Positions 1-11,771 of a stretch of 64,000 nucleotides of DNA are shown here, piece after piece (the stretch's first letter is position 1; every line of letters begins with the position of its first letter). The DNA comes from Haliclystus octoradiatus (Eukaryota > Cnidaria > Staurozoa > Stauromedusae > Haliclystidae). The position numbers and the translations under genes are program-made. Location: the NCBI GenBank assembly GCA_916610825.1, contig OU744448.1, positions 13,182,436 to 13,246,435 on the forward strand, read 5' to 3'. The notes beneath the pieces were generated by a model that did not search any database, had not been told where the DNA came from, and saw only the letters and a program-made list of their open reading frames with translations.

Positions 1-3000
1 GACGCTGATTGTATTGATTTTGATCTGGAGGGTCGTAACGGGCGTCGTAGAACTATATACCGCTAACACCATTACATTCACTATACTCTCTAACCAAGCA
101 CAAACAAACAACATAAGAACCATACCATGTACAGTGAAACCTGTGTATAAGAGCCATCTATGAGAGGTATATTAATTGACCACTATAGGCAGGTGACCTT
201 TACATACAGGGTTGATTCCATAGGAAACACTATTCCAGACATTACTTGAATGACCACTATAGACTGGTGGTCAATGTATATAGGTGGTCGTTATAACAGG
301 TTTGACTGTAATACCATTCCATGGTCAGCAATTTAATCTTAACAAACATCCTTCTGTTATTCAATTGTAGAATGTTTCGATTATATTACACTCTACCGGC
401 CAGGACCAGGAGTAAGGAGCTTAGTTGGCCAGTACTGTGGCATGGCTGGACCTCCAACCCAGATATGTTTACCAGCAACAGAGCTAGTAATGGAGTTTGT
501 TACAGACCATGCAGAAAACTTTGCTGGTTTTAAAGTCAATTATGAAACAAAGGGTAGGCTGGTCTTAGATGAAGGATGGTATACTGATCTATAATACTGT
601 ATCAACATGAGCATGAGGCCCGTCCAGAGAACAGATATGTTACTAAGTTAGGAAGTATTGTCCTATCAAAGGCAGAAGTGCCTTTAGTTCTATTTATGAA
701 ACTAAAAAGAATACTGCATTAATCATCCCAGGCAAATACTATACTAGCCTTTTATCGGTGTGCGCAGCAAATAATCTCCAATAGATTATTGACAAACCAG
801 TATTTTGCCAAGGAGCAATCAACGATAATACTATTTTCTATGAACTATTCCATCCTCAATTACAAACATAATACTTCTGGATGTTCAGAAAAAGCCAATG
901 GTGAGTACTTGGTGGGATTTGAAGTAAGATTTCTCAGTCCAAGCAAATTATTTAACATTCAATCAAAAGGGTATACCAAGCAGCTCAAAAATATTCACCC
1001 TCCCTCTTTGGAAAAGTTTTAATATAGAATTAAATTATAAACTAATTCATGGCTAAAACCGTAAAATAGATGTGACGTGGCATTGTTATCTCTATTGCAG
1101 ATGAACCATGCAAAGAAATAAAAGTGAGTGATGCTGATGAAGTATTTGATGTGCGGGCAGGATTAGATCAAGCAGGTATCGATCAAGACATATTGAAAGT
1201 CTTGCTTCATGATTCACAACGTATAGGGTCAGGGATAGTAGGTGAAGAGGCACTGGCAGACACAGATCCATCGTTACAGATATTGAATGCTGACGAGTTG
1301 GGACTTATCCACCTACTTGAAAATAAGAAAGAAGAACCGGAATTGATGCAACCAAAAAGAGTTAAGCCAACAACTACAATTCTATTGCAACAAATAACCT
1401 CTTCAAAATTAACCAAACTAAAAGGAGATGTCTATCCATTTGAAACAATCTCACTTCAGGCAACCAATCATCAGTTTTTACAATCAAGTAGAAGAACTCA
1501 GAATGTCGATCAATTTGCCGAAGCTACACCATCACTGTCGTCTCTATACCATGCAAAAATAACTACGTCAGAAAGAGTCAGTGATGAGACAAAAGTATTT
1601 AAGAATGAATTTGCACAGGCATATCCACTAGCAAGAACTTCAATACAAGACACAGAGCACCACAGTATCTCACATCATAGTACATCAACACAACCCATAA
1701 ACTCCTCCAGAAGAATGACATCTAGGATGGTATTGTCTACTGGAATAAGGATTGGGTTTAGTGGTAGACTAATGTCATCAAGACAATTGTTTCAACCCTT
1801 AGAACAAAAGCAATCCACTATGAGATCAATTTCTAACCGTCTCCATTCGGAAATTAACAAATCAGTAACAGAAAAAGCAAACACATTTAGCAATGGTCCC
1901 ACAACAAACCAGTCTACAAAAGAAACCACTCAAAGCTATATGAATAATAACCTACTCATTATGAGTACGCTAGCAAGTTTCAATGCCAGAACATCTCCTT
2001 TCCATCAATCGTTTGGGTTCAAAATACAAACGGTTAATAATGGGCAAAACAAACCCTCAGTGCCTACCATCTCAGGAGAGATAAATGATGCAGAATCAAC
2101 AATAGATAATGGAATTACATTCAAACATCATCCAGTAACGATGACTGCTTCACTTAGCTCATATAAGTTAAGACAAGAAGGATCAAAAATAGAATCATAT
2201 ATCATAATTTCATCGCATGAAAATGTAAGCAAATCATCTACATTCACAAGTCCATCAATCAATAGAATATCAAGTAGTACTGTTTCAATAGCAACATTAG
2301 ACATACTCTATACAAAGTCTTTACAAGCACCAACCATTAATAACAAGCCACCAACAACAACATCTATGGTACCGGAAATGATTACAAAAAATCATGCCAA
2401 AGTCACACAAGAGTTACAGCAAATTAATGCCACAGCATCTTCAAAGTCAACTCAATCAACAATGAGATCACACGGTACCATGGAAAAAGCAGATAGATCA
2501 AAAGCTATGGTCAATCACAATGTTAATGCTAAAAGACTAATAGTTGAACCTACTGAAGTGACACACACTGCTAATATCACACCTAAACTCGCTACTACTG
2601 AAAATCAAAAACAAGCAATGATGACCCAAGTCTTACTGACTGCTTCCAGACAACACCTAAAATCAATGCCATTCAGTTTGCTAACATCACCAAAAGTTCA
2701 TAATACGAATAAACAGAAAATATCTGCAAAACAAGTCAGAAGATCTGCAACTAGAGCAAGACGTGTCGCAGAGACTGAATCACAGAAATACATTGTCTAT
2801 GCAACAGAATCAGTATCAACAGTAACAACATCAACTTCAATTAAATCCTGGACCGACAACACACTTATTCAACATATTCCATCAACAATAACTACATACC
2901 AATATAATAAAAAAGATCCTGAAAAGAAAACAGAAGCACCTATCATAACAATTCCAATTTCAAAACAGCAGCATCAAATGTGTTCTAACTGTAAGTTGTT

Positions 3001-3844
3001 TACTAACTATCTCATATACAAATAAATTATAATATTATAGCTACAGTAGCCACAATGGGCAGGTAGTCACTGTACAGAGGTGAATGTTATAACAGTTTTG
3101 ACATTACATATGTTTCAGTTTTTTCAATGTATTGTTTTTCTGTTCAAATCTTTAGATGCCTTGATGGCGCATAACGAAAAGCAAAAACAGCAACATGAAG
3201 ACATACTCCATCGACCCATAAAAATAACACATAAAGTGCAATGGCCTTATATGGGAATCTTAGGAGAACTAGGTAAGATGGAACAGAACCTTGTTTTCAA
3301 TAGGACTGGGAAAACTCTATGACATAATAACTTGTTATTGATAATACATATTATCAAATAGCAGTAAAAAGTGCTCCATGTCTGTTGACAAAGCCGTAAA
3401 TATAAATAGAGCAGTCAAATACTACATACTTTATTAGTATAATTACTTACATACTTATTATTATCAAGTTTCACGCTTTATGCGATCATCGACGATCATA
3501 GATGATCTCATAAAGCGTGAAACTTCAAGTTACAGAAAATGAATGCGTAGTCTTTGAATTCATTATTATTACTGTATTATTAATTTTATTTCAAATTTTC
3601 AGGTTTTATCCACTCTGCCGTAATTGGAAGAACATCAAATGATGGCATTTTTGTTTTACATTCTGAAATAGATTCCATCTACATTGCTTTTACAAACAAG
3701 TTCCCTACATTATCAAAAAGAGTGGATGTGATTAATTGTAATATTGAAAATGAAACTACTGACATTATGAAATACATTAATCGCCAATATCCTGGATACA
3801 ATCACATCATGGTCAGTGATTGCAGACAGCCTGCCAGTAGATAA
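1..3844 (+). CDS. CUB-domain protein with Ser/Thr-rich stalk, 3' part of gene
   Basis: Exons 1-34 (cut by the window edge), 371-553, 1101-2990, 3156-3272 and 3603-3844; all four introns are phase 1 and the frame is continuous to TAA at 3842-3844, giving 821 residues. The first two exons join into the C-terminal half of a CUB domain: CFDYITLY, then VGQYCG, then a LVMEFVTDHAENFAGFKVNY strand pattern. The 1.9-kb third exon is rich in Ser, Thr, Gln and Asn and poor in Cys, like an O-glycosylated stalk. A dibasic stretch with RARR (about 2754-2765) fits a furin-type site. The last two exons encode a mixed, more globular tail with no transmembrane segment that I could see. CUB domains are extracellular protein-binding modules, so a secreted or matrix role is inferred; the overall protein is not recognised. 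The N-terminus lies outside the window. Confidence 0.75.
132..308. mobile_element. Short Tc1/mariner-Tigger-like MITE in CUB gene intron
   Basis: Terminal inverted repeats begin CAGTGAAACCTGT on the left and end ACAGGTTTGACTG on the right, and are flanked by TA on both sides (130-131 and 309-310). TA target duplication and a CAGT start are typical of pogo/Tigger-type elements. There is no coding capacity. It lies in the intron between the first two visible exons, which splits the CUB domain. Confidence 0.6.
3466..3525. repeat. 25-bp-stem hairpin repeat
   Basis: Left arm 3466-3490 and right arm 3501-3525 pair with one mismatch around a 10-base loop. Arm core is AAGTTTCACGCTTTATG. The sequence to its right (AGTTACAG...AATGCGTAGTCT...ATTATTATTA) resembles that to the right of the hairpin at 16521-16630, so both look like copies of one dispersed element. 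It lies in the last intron of the CUB gene. Confidence 0.65.
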
Positions 3845-4321
3845 GCACCTAATACATGTTTGTGTGGGCCAGCTGTAAAATATATTGATTTTCACTTATA
3901 TTTTGTACATAGGTTATGTAAATATTGATATGGTACAGAAAAAGATTATTAAAATCTAGAAACTCTTTAACAACCTATTAATACAACACTCAAATGATAA
4001 ATAATTATCAAAACAGTGACTTCTAATTTTATCCTTGCGTTAACTAAGTAGGCATATTACTAGTAGTTGGGAGTAGGACAAAATATAGAAATTAGACGGC
4101 ATATAAAGAACATTCAAGTAATAGGTCTTACTGTAACTAATTCGGATAGAACATATTCTCTTATATGCATCTGAAAAGTGGGTTCTCTCCAACACTCTTT
4201 TGACTCATCTTGATTCAATTTATGACGCCATGCTCTAGGAACGCATAATTGGCCCAACATACTGTATACTGCTAATTTTAAGGAGCTTTACACTTCTACC
4301 TCTGCTATGCTCATCAACGCC

Positions 4322-4494
4322 AGGGTCCGACAGAAGGTTCAGCCTTCTGGAATCCTAGGGGCATTTCAACTTTTTCTTCTGAAATTTCTTGTTGAGGTTT
4401 GAACAGAAAATCATTAATAACATCAATTTTCTTCTGAATTTTGTCTAGCCTTCCGGGATCTAGGATTCCAGGATCCCCACTTTTGCCGGACCCT
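4322..4494. mobile_element. MITE with AGGGTCCG ends
   Basis: The left end starts AGGGTCCGACAGAAGG and the right end finishes with its approximate reverse complement, CTTTTGCCGGACCCT. The interior is AT-rich and non-coding, with TTCTTCTGAA and GGATCC/CCTAG words near both ends. Partial copies sharing these words occur at 10341-10398, about 52893-52962 and about 5528-5573, so this is a dispersed family. Confidence 0.6.
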
Positions 4495-4779
4495 GATCAA
4501 CTCCAGGTGGCCTCATTAGGTCATGTCGAGAGATCAATATCTTATGATCCACAACAACTGTGTGATATCCTTCACTGGTAACCGAAGCCGAAGGAGACGC
4601 TTACTTGAGGATATGGGTAAGAAGTATGTTTTTATAACGTTTTGTATTGTGAATTGACTTACTTACAATTTCCTTTCTTTATGACACATGGCGTTTATCA
4701 TGTGGCGTTTTACAGGAAGGTACATTGGCACAGTTTTTAATTGCATTATTTATCAATAATGTTCTACGTTTTGCTTGTC

Positions 4780-5420
4780 CATCTGGCTCAGGTGATACTT
4801 GTTATATATGTGTTAACTAACAGACTAGATCTTACTATTAACACCTTGTATCTAGTGTAAACATGATCAATTGATGATGATAACGCCATTGCAATAATAG
4901 CTAATAACTCTACCAAAGCACAGACTATAATCAATGACATTGAAAGGGTTGGATTGACTGTCGGACCGAACATCAATCACCAAGACCAAGTACATCTACA
5001 TAGGCTCAAAAAGCGGCACAATTAGATATCACTCATGGTCCTCTGCCGAGTTGACTCATTTGAATACCTTAGTGCAATATTACCCTCTACCAGTGTTGAT
5101 ATCTCTACTTCTTGTGGCATTGCCTGGAGAGCACTTAAGCCTTTGAATGAGTTCTGGTTGTCAAACTCCTCAGGGACCTTAAAATTACTGTTCTGAATCA
5201 AGGACTATGTCTGAATCAATCATACAATGCTCACATACAAGCCACATCCTTGGTTGCCACTGGCCAAAAAAATTGTGCACAGAATCATTAAAAGCTGTTA
5301 ATCCATCAATAACCACCACAGAAACACAAAACAATGCCTTAGTGTTACATGATGTTCTACCCTACCCTCCAAATGGCAGAAAAAGAAGAGGGCATGGATC
5401 AACGAGGACATTTTAGTTTT
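4780..5420 (+). pseudogene. Decayed LINE reverse transcriptase C-terminal segment
   Basis: Across shifting frames the plus strand reads NNSTKAQTIINDIERVGLTV, then FEYLSAILPSTSVDI, then GIAWRALKPLNEFW. These match the post-catalytic part of non-LTR reverse transcriptases (the 'YLGS...DI..R...AW.AL..L..IW' region). Stops and frameshifts interrupt it, so it is not a gene. AATAAA at about 5680 may be its 3' end. The exact LINE clade cannot be told from this piece. Confidence 0.55.
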
Positions 5421-6230
5421 CAAATCTATATGTGTAAATGTAATTAAGCATAACAGGAATGGGTTGTTCAATTTAACAACACCATCTACAAATATATAAA
5501 TATATACTAGGCCTACTAGGCTACTTTATCCCATGATCCCATTTTTGTCAGACCCTGATCCTACCCTGATATCATTGACTGCTCTTATATACCTATAATG
5601 TAATTAGTATTTCTAATGTTGACTGTTTTTCCCTTCTCTTTGATTGTAACTTGATCTCAGTTCAATTCTCTACACTTACAATAAAAACATTGTTTATTAA
5701 ATTCCTGTCGTTAATTTATACTTGTCTACTTGATGATTCGAGAACAATTAAAGTAGCATAATGTTAATGATTTTTACTTTCATTATCACCAATTAACATA
5801 ACGAAAGTCAATTCAAAGGGACAGACCACACCTGCACATTTTGCTCTTTAAAGTTGATTTACGCTATGAGCTTTCGATTTTGTTTGCATATAAGGCGATC
5901 GAGTTCTTTTGACGATTTTCAATGGGACCCATTATGCATGTTGCTTGTTTTGCCCCCTAGATTAGTATCTATAGGACAACATTTTTACTATTCTTTGAAA
6001 ATAGTCCTCAAATAAGTTGTGCTCGGTGTCTGCTGAATATAGTCATGTGTGAAACGACAAGATTAAGAAAGCGTATAAAAAGCTTGGGGTTAATTTAGAA
6101 AATATTTTATTGTTTAGAATGTCATTCAATATTAATTATCACCATAATGATGAAATACATATAATTCTGAAGCATTACAAAAATGCCATGCCCATTTATT
6201 GATTAAATAATGTCACCTACCAGGATGTGT

Positions 6231-6728
6231 TCAATGTTTGCTACTTGATTCACCTGTCATATAATGTGCAGCAGGGCGTGCAGTGATTTCTCTTTCTAAT
6301 TCTCTTTCCTTCTCTTTTACATGAGCTTTCTGTAATTCTTCTTTCTGTCGTTGTATTTGTAAGCGCATTGCCCTTCGTTTAATTTTATCTGATTTTTCCT
6401 TCAGTGACGTCATTTCCCTTTTGAGAGTTGTCAATTTGTTATAATAAACTTTAACGTCTTTAAATAATAAAGTCATATCGTCAAATGCTTTAAACTCTGT
6501 CAGCTGAGTCTGTTCTTGCTGGATAGTTTCCAAAACAATGTCTTGGTGCCGCGTTAATTCTCTTACGCGGGCTTGTTGTTCAAGGATTTCTGGTGCAAAA
6601 CGATTCAAAATACCATCTTTCAAATGATCCACTGTATCGCTTAACTGAAATGTAACTTCTGACGCAGAAACATTTATGGTATCAATTTCTTTTACTTCAC
6701 CATCTATTCCATTAGATACATCTTCCAT
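6231..6728 (-). CDS. BLOC1S6: BLOC-1 complex subunit 6 (pallidin)
   Basis: 165 residues, close to the usual length of pallidin. The protein is largely coiled coil. The central and C-terminal part follows the pallidin pattern: LTRHQDIVLETIQQEQ, LLFKDVKVYYNKLTTLKREM, KIKRRAMRLQIQRQKEEL, and the closing ITARPA motif. BLOC-1 acts in the cytosol on endosomes to sort cargo to lysosome-related organelles, and pallidin is a structural subunit of it. ATG at 6726-6728 opens an uninterrupted frame to TGA. The vertebrate gene has introns but this copy has none, so intron loss or a retrocopy is possible; the frame is intact and it faces COMMD8 across a short spacer as a promoter-bearing gene would. Confidence 0.88.
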   Translation of the reverse strand: MEDVSNGIDGEVKEIDTINVSASEVTFQLSDTVDHLKDGILNRFAPEILEQQARVRELTRHQDIVLETIQQEQTQLTEFKAFDDMTLLFKDVKVYYNKLTTLKREMTSLKEKSDKIKRRAMRLQIQRQKEELQKAHVKEKERELEREITARPAAHYMTGESSSKH

Positions 6729-7218
6729 ATTTTGATGTTATCAATCAAACAAATAATAAAATGCACCGATCTCACGGTTGACGGTTCAACAATCAAAACA
6801 TAATCGACATTCTACATCGTTGCGGCCATTTTCAGAAGTACCTGGATGATCTCGATTACATTATTTATTTTAATTTTGAGAGAGGCGGTAATCAAGAGAA
6901 AAGACCACCGCTCAAGCAGTGCTGCTTGTCCACTACGTCATCGCGGGAGAAATACTGATATGTTATTTCAATTTGATGATTTGTTGATATAGTTATCTAA
7001 TAATAATTTATCCTATCGACAGCTTCACCTTAAATTCTGTATCTGGATCCAACAAATTGATATTTTTGATGAAACTGTTTAAACAAATTTTCAAATTGAC
7101 AATCACAAAAATGATAATTCTCTTGTACTCACGAAGAATCCTCGGAATGGTGACTCAAATTTTGTCGATAGCACAAATCCTCATTAATGTACTATTCTCC
7201 TATTCTAGTTCTACCAAC
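6729..7218. promoter_or_regulatory. Likely shared bidirectional promoter, BLOC1S6/COMMD8
   Basis: The two start codons point away from each other across 490 bases. No repeat or exon is seen between them. A GC-richer patch (about 6890-6950) stands out from the AT-rich surroundings. No TATA box could be assigned with confidence. Shared promoter function is inferred from layout only. Confidence 0.4.
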
Positions 7219-10200
7219 ATGGCGGATAGCAGCTTACTTACGAAACTGAACACAGAGGAAATTTATGAGGTAAAATTGATTTTTACGAGTTATGAAATTA
7301 AAAATATATCCACCAATCATTTCAGAAATGCATCACCTGGCAATGCATATAAAGGACAATCTGGACTGACTTCATCTGCAGACAGTTAAAAATTAATGTT
7401 GCACTTTGCATATATTAGGCCTACAGTATTTGGATTAGGAGGAGTGACTTGTTCAGACTTGACTGATGAGGATATCGTCAAGTCAACAGTGGTGTTATCT
7501 GGATTTCATTAGTTGGGTAACGACAGTTAAATAGTCACATCAAGGCCATCACAATAAAAATCAAGGACTGGGACATGAACGCCTTGGAAAATGTTCAATG
7601 TATTGTATTGAAATCTCTGTAGCCAAGTAGCTCTCATTATGGCATTTTCCTGAGTACACATAGTTCAATGTTACTTGTTATTTGGACAAGATTAGTTACA
7701 GGATAGCAACAAATATAATAATACTTTATAGCAGAAACATATCTTTATTGAAAATAGTAAGGGTGCGTTCCCCTGGAAAAAGTAGTGGTGAACAGTGTTT
7801 CCCGCGTTCCCTTACCAAAACATGATTACTGGTCGTCACCTGATATCCATGTTCTTCCAGACACTCAACAGAAATCTACCTGAAGTCTTACTAAGAAATA
7901 AAAATGCCCAAGTTGACATCTCAGCCAAGAGCCTCAATTTTACAGAAGTCAACAATCAACATCACACCATAATATATCCTGTCATATCCTATATCAACAC
8001 TTTATACAACTCCATATAACTACTGGTAATGATTACACTACTATGATGAATCTGGGCCCTGTTGAAAACTGCCATTAGACTGAAGAGAGTTACGCAGTTA
8101 ACATATAGGCCTATCAGAAACAGAACAAAAATTTGAATTGATCTGACTGCAAATGTTCCGTTCGTAACATCTCAAGTTTCTGTTTTGTAATCAATGTCAA
8201 GTTCATCAACAACATCAAAGTTGTCAAGGATAAAAACAGTTTTACTTTCACAGAAGCTCTCAAATTTTTAAATCAAATTGATATCTAGCTTTCAATTTAA
8301 TAGTAGGCTATGAGCTGAATAGATTTCTGGTTAAGCTTCTTGGGTGTTGTTGTCCAAGCCTTCAAAGTATGGCAGCTGCGGTCTCGGGATGTCAATTTTT
8401 ATTGTGATTGCCTCCCTGAAATAAAATTTTCCATCCGAATCTGATCCTAATGTGCTTTAGTCAGAAATATATGGATTCTGCATTTGATTCGATCCGACAG
8501 AATCCCCATCTGAGTAATCGATAATCTCTACTCTATTTATGATCATAATGATATCAAAAACAATGAAATAGTTATAAAATTTTCATAAAAATAACCTAAA
8601 TACCTCATTACATAATAGTTTCAAGGATATCAACAATCCGATCTGATCCGATGACATCCTGGAAAAGTCCAATCCGATCCGAACATAGAAAATCCAATCT
8701 AAACCCGGAAAAAATTGGATCAGATTCGCAAACTTGTAGCTTAAATGGATTTAGAATGGACCTGAGAGCAAGATTAGCGTACCATTTATGACAGACTGTA
8801 TGTTATAGATGTAAGCTTTATTAAAACTGTATGGGCTTCAAAAAGTAATTTAATGACTTTGATTAGAAATAGAATGTGTGAAGTTTTCATTAGAATTCTA
8901 ATATTGAAACACTAAAATAAAACGTGATTCAAACACTCTTTGATTTGTGATTTGAATTGAATGCAGATATCGTGATTTGCCTATGACAAATGATCTAGGT
9001 ATTTAACCTGAAGAAACAAGAACAGTTCTTCAAATCAGATTGATTTGAGCTTTTTCATATAGCCTATTAACACAATATTTGCGATACATGGATGGGAAAG
9101 GATTTGTTGAAAATATGAAAGATATTCTATTTAATATATCAAATATCAAACCCTATATCTGTCTCCAATCTGAGTTACGGTTATATAAACACTCAAGGCT
9201 TTAACAAGTCATCAAACCATGGCTCCTCATGATTTTTTATGCCTTCATTGTGTCTACGTAACCCATATTGCACAGAAAGTGTTTATGTAATATTTGCTTA
9301 ATATTCTTCACTTGACCTAGATTCCATCATTTAAACCTATCCAATTTGTGGATGATGCCCCAACAATTCAATATTTTGCATGTTTTATCATTTTACGATT
9401 TTTGCTTAGTTTTCTCATGGTCTTGTTGATGATATTTGTGGAAAAAGAGGCCTTGATTACCAATTATGGAAAAGTTACTTCACCCTATCAGAATGGATTG
9501 TAGTGAAAAGCGAAACAAAGCACATGATACTTAAAATAGCTGGAAATAAAGTAAGTGATTAATGTTTGTGACAGACAATGTATCTGATTTCTCTGTTCAT
9601 AAATAGGGTGAATTACTCTGTTAGATGTGTATTATATATAAAGTGTTTTAATGAATACCTATCTGGCCTGATATGTCTCCTTTTTGAACACAACGGATTT
9701 CCAATTTGGACAAGACATTTCTTTTATTCATACATTTCATTGTTGTGTTTTAGCATGTAGCCTACAACGCAACTCTTTACCTATCAAAATTGAATGTGAA
9801 CATAGTATGTTAGAGATTTTCATGTCCCACTTTTGAAATCAGAAAAGGAATGATATGCTTTTAACACAGCATTGTTTAACTGTGGTATTTGCTAACAGCG
9901 ATGTATTTCTATGCACGAAAAGAAAGATGGAATCCTCTTGTCTTTTTTTTTGAGATTTTATAGACCTAATCTAGCATTTCTTATTGTATATCATATTCCG
10001 AAAAGAGCTATATAATTTTAAAGGTGTAGCTTATTCCGTTTTAACACTTTTCTTGTGAACAGCCATTGCATCGAAATGACACATAGGGATAAAATTTTGA
10101 AATTACAATATTGATCAAGAAAATCAAGTTTTTGTGTAGGCCTACTGTAGCAGTTTTAGAATAATAATCTAGAAAAAAGTAACACAAATATTGATTTGAT

Positions 10201-11771
10201 TGATGGGCTCCAGAGCACTAATAGGCATCATAACGATGCATGGAGTTAAACAGAATTTATGTCATCAATCCTTGTATTTAGCTTCAATTCAAATGAAATC
10301 ATAACAATCCAATCACATGATTGAATCTTCTATAAAATAATTCAGAAGAAAACGTTGAAATGCAGGATCCCAGAAGGCTGAACCTTTTATCGGACCCTGG
10401 CTATACACTTATCAGAAGGCAATATAATCACATACATTTTTAACTAATTTGATGTCAATGCAAGCATGCATTTCCCAGTCACAAGTTCAATGGACAAGGG
10501 CAACCTAGTACATAGATGATTAATTCACCTACCCAACCCAAGTAACTTTCCTGGCCTTGGATACAATTCCTACAAAACTCATAGTATGGTGAATCACAAA
10601 TTGCGCTAAATTATATTTTTATTTAAACTCCTGCATCTATCAATTAACTTTACTCTGTAGGTGGAAAATCAACATGAAGTGAGTGATGCATTCATATCTC
10701 TTCAGAAAATTGTGAAATTAAGACAGAAAGACCTTAGATTGTATCTTGTGAAGGAGACGTCAAAGATATCTGGGTGTCGATTACGAGATTTTGACTGGAA
10801 AAGTAAAGTTAGTAGCTTTCATTTGAATTGTGTGAAAATTCAGTCTAGTAAATTAATATTAATATGTTTCTATTTAAGAATTGGTAATAAAAGTAAGCGA
10901 TAAGAAACAATTGACGTTCTGACATGGCACGTGTCATCTTCAAACTTTAATTTTAAATGAAATAAAAACGCATTTACAAAGGTTTAAATAGTTTTAGAAT
11001 AAATCTCTTTGAACTGTGTTCTGAAGATGACACAGAGCTATGTCAAACGTCAATTCAGTATTATTTAATATGAATAATTTTATGGCTGATCGTGTATCAT
11101 ATCACTTTCAAATAATCAATTAAGAACTAAATTGTTGACAGCCCAAGCCTATCTAATTAACGGCCTTTCGTTCTCATAGCATAATGGTATCTCCACAATA
11201 AACAAGAAAAATGTAATTAAAATATTGTCATTGAAATCTGTTGAATTATTGTGATTCACAGACATAAATCAACCACACATGTCACGTTTTCTAATTCTTT
11301 GTAGGTTGTTTTGGCTAGTGATAAAATGGCAACCATTCGTCAGCCACTTCTACAATTGGATCTATTGTTAGAAAGTCAAGGCAAAGAGAATGTATTTTCA
11401 GTTGAATTAAACCACAGTGAACTTGAACAGATGGTTCAATCTTTAGAAGCAGCCAATAAGGTATAAACCAACAATTCAATTGTAAATGTTCAATATTTGT
11501 CCCTGCACAAATTCAGAGGGTTTCAATTATCAATACGGTTTTTCAAATTTTTTTTGATCTTTGATTATTTCAGCTTTCTTTTGAACTTTGAAATTCATGT
11601 AATCATAATCAAACCTTTATAAGTCACAAGAAAATCAAATATATGTGTATGCTTGTTTAGTAGGCCTATTGTATTCAACAAATGGCCAAGTTTTCATAAG
11701 TAGGCTTATGTACTAAACAGCTTCTTTTACATTTTTATTTGCAGGCTGTCTTACAATTGAGGGTTTCATAA
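7219..11771 (+). CDS. COMMD8: COMM domain-containing protein 8
   Basis: Five phase-0 exons: 7219-7269, 9410-9550, 10661-10807, 11305-11460, 11745-11771; 173 residues. The start ACCAACATGGCGG is a good context. Exon 2 carries the N-terminal HN region (LVDDICGKRGLDY...LSEWI). Exons 3-5 carry the COMM domain with the diagnostic CRLRDFDWKSK, VVLASDKMATIRQPLLQL, VELNHSELEQMVQSLEAANK and the end AVLQLRVS. Human COMMD8 shows the same pattern (LQDFDW, SLEAANKVVLQL) and also has five exons. COMMD proteins form the ring of the Commander/CCC complex, which recycles membrane cargo from endosomes. The donor after exon 3 is GTTAGT; the others are ordinary. The introns hold no other gene. Confidence 0.93.
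8420..8735. repeat. Degenerate CCGATC/TCCGAAT-word tract
   Basis: The stretch is built from repeated words such as ATCCGATC, GATCCGAA and CGAATCTGATCC with irregular spacing. The same vocabulary recurs at about 18241-18305, 36361-36425 and 58795-58935. There is no coding capacity. It lies in COMMD8 intron 1. Confidence 0.5.
10341..10398. mobile_element. Partial copy of the AGGGTCCG MITE
   Basis: On the minus strand it reads AGGGTCCGATAAAAGGTTC, AGCCTTCTGGGATCC, then TTTCTTCTGAA, following the left end of the element at 4322-4494. Only one end is present. It lies in COMMD8 intron 2. Confidence 0.55.

Larger units (their letters stand above)
3845..6230. other. Intergenic region between CUB gene and BLOC1S6
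   Basis: Both flanking genes end here (tail to tail). Apart from a MITE at 4322-4494, a related scrap near 5528-5573 and a decayed LINE segment at about 4780-5420, I see no exon structure. A TTTATT at about 6194-6199 gives an AATAAA-like signal for the minus-strand BLOC1S6 some 35 bases after its stop. Confidence 0.5.

Noticed and set aside
1207..1416. Minus-strand frame opposite the Ser/Thr-rich exon
   Set aside because: Shadow of the real plus-strand coding exon.
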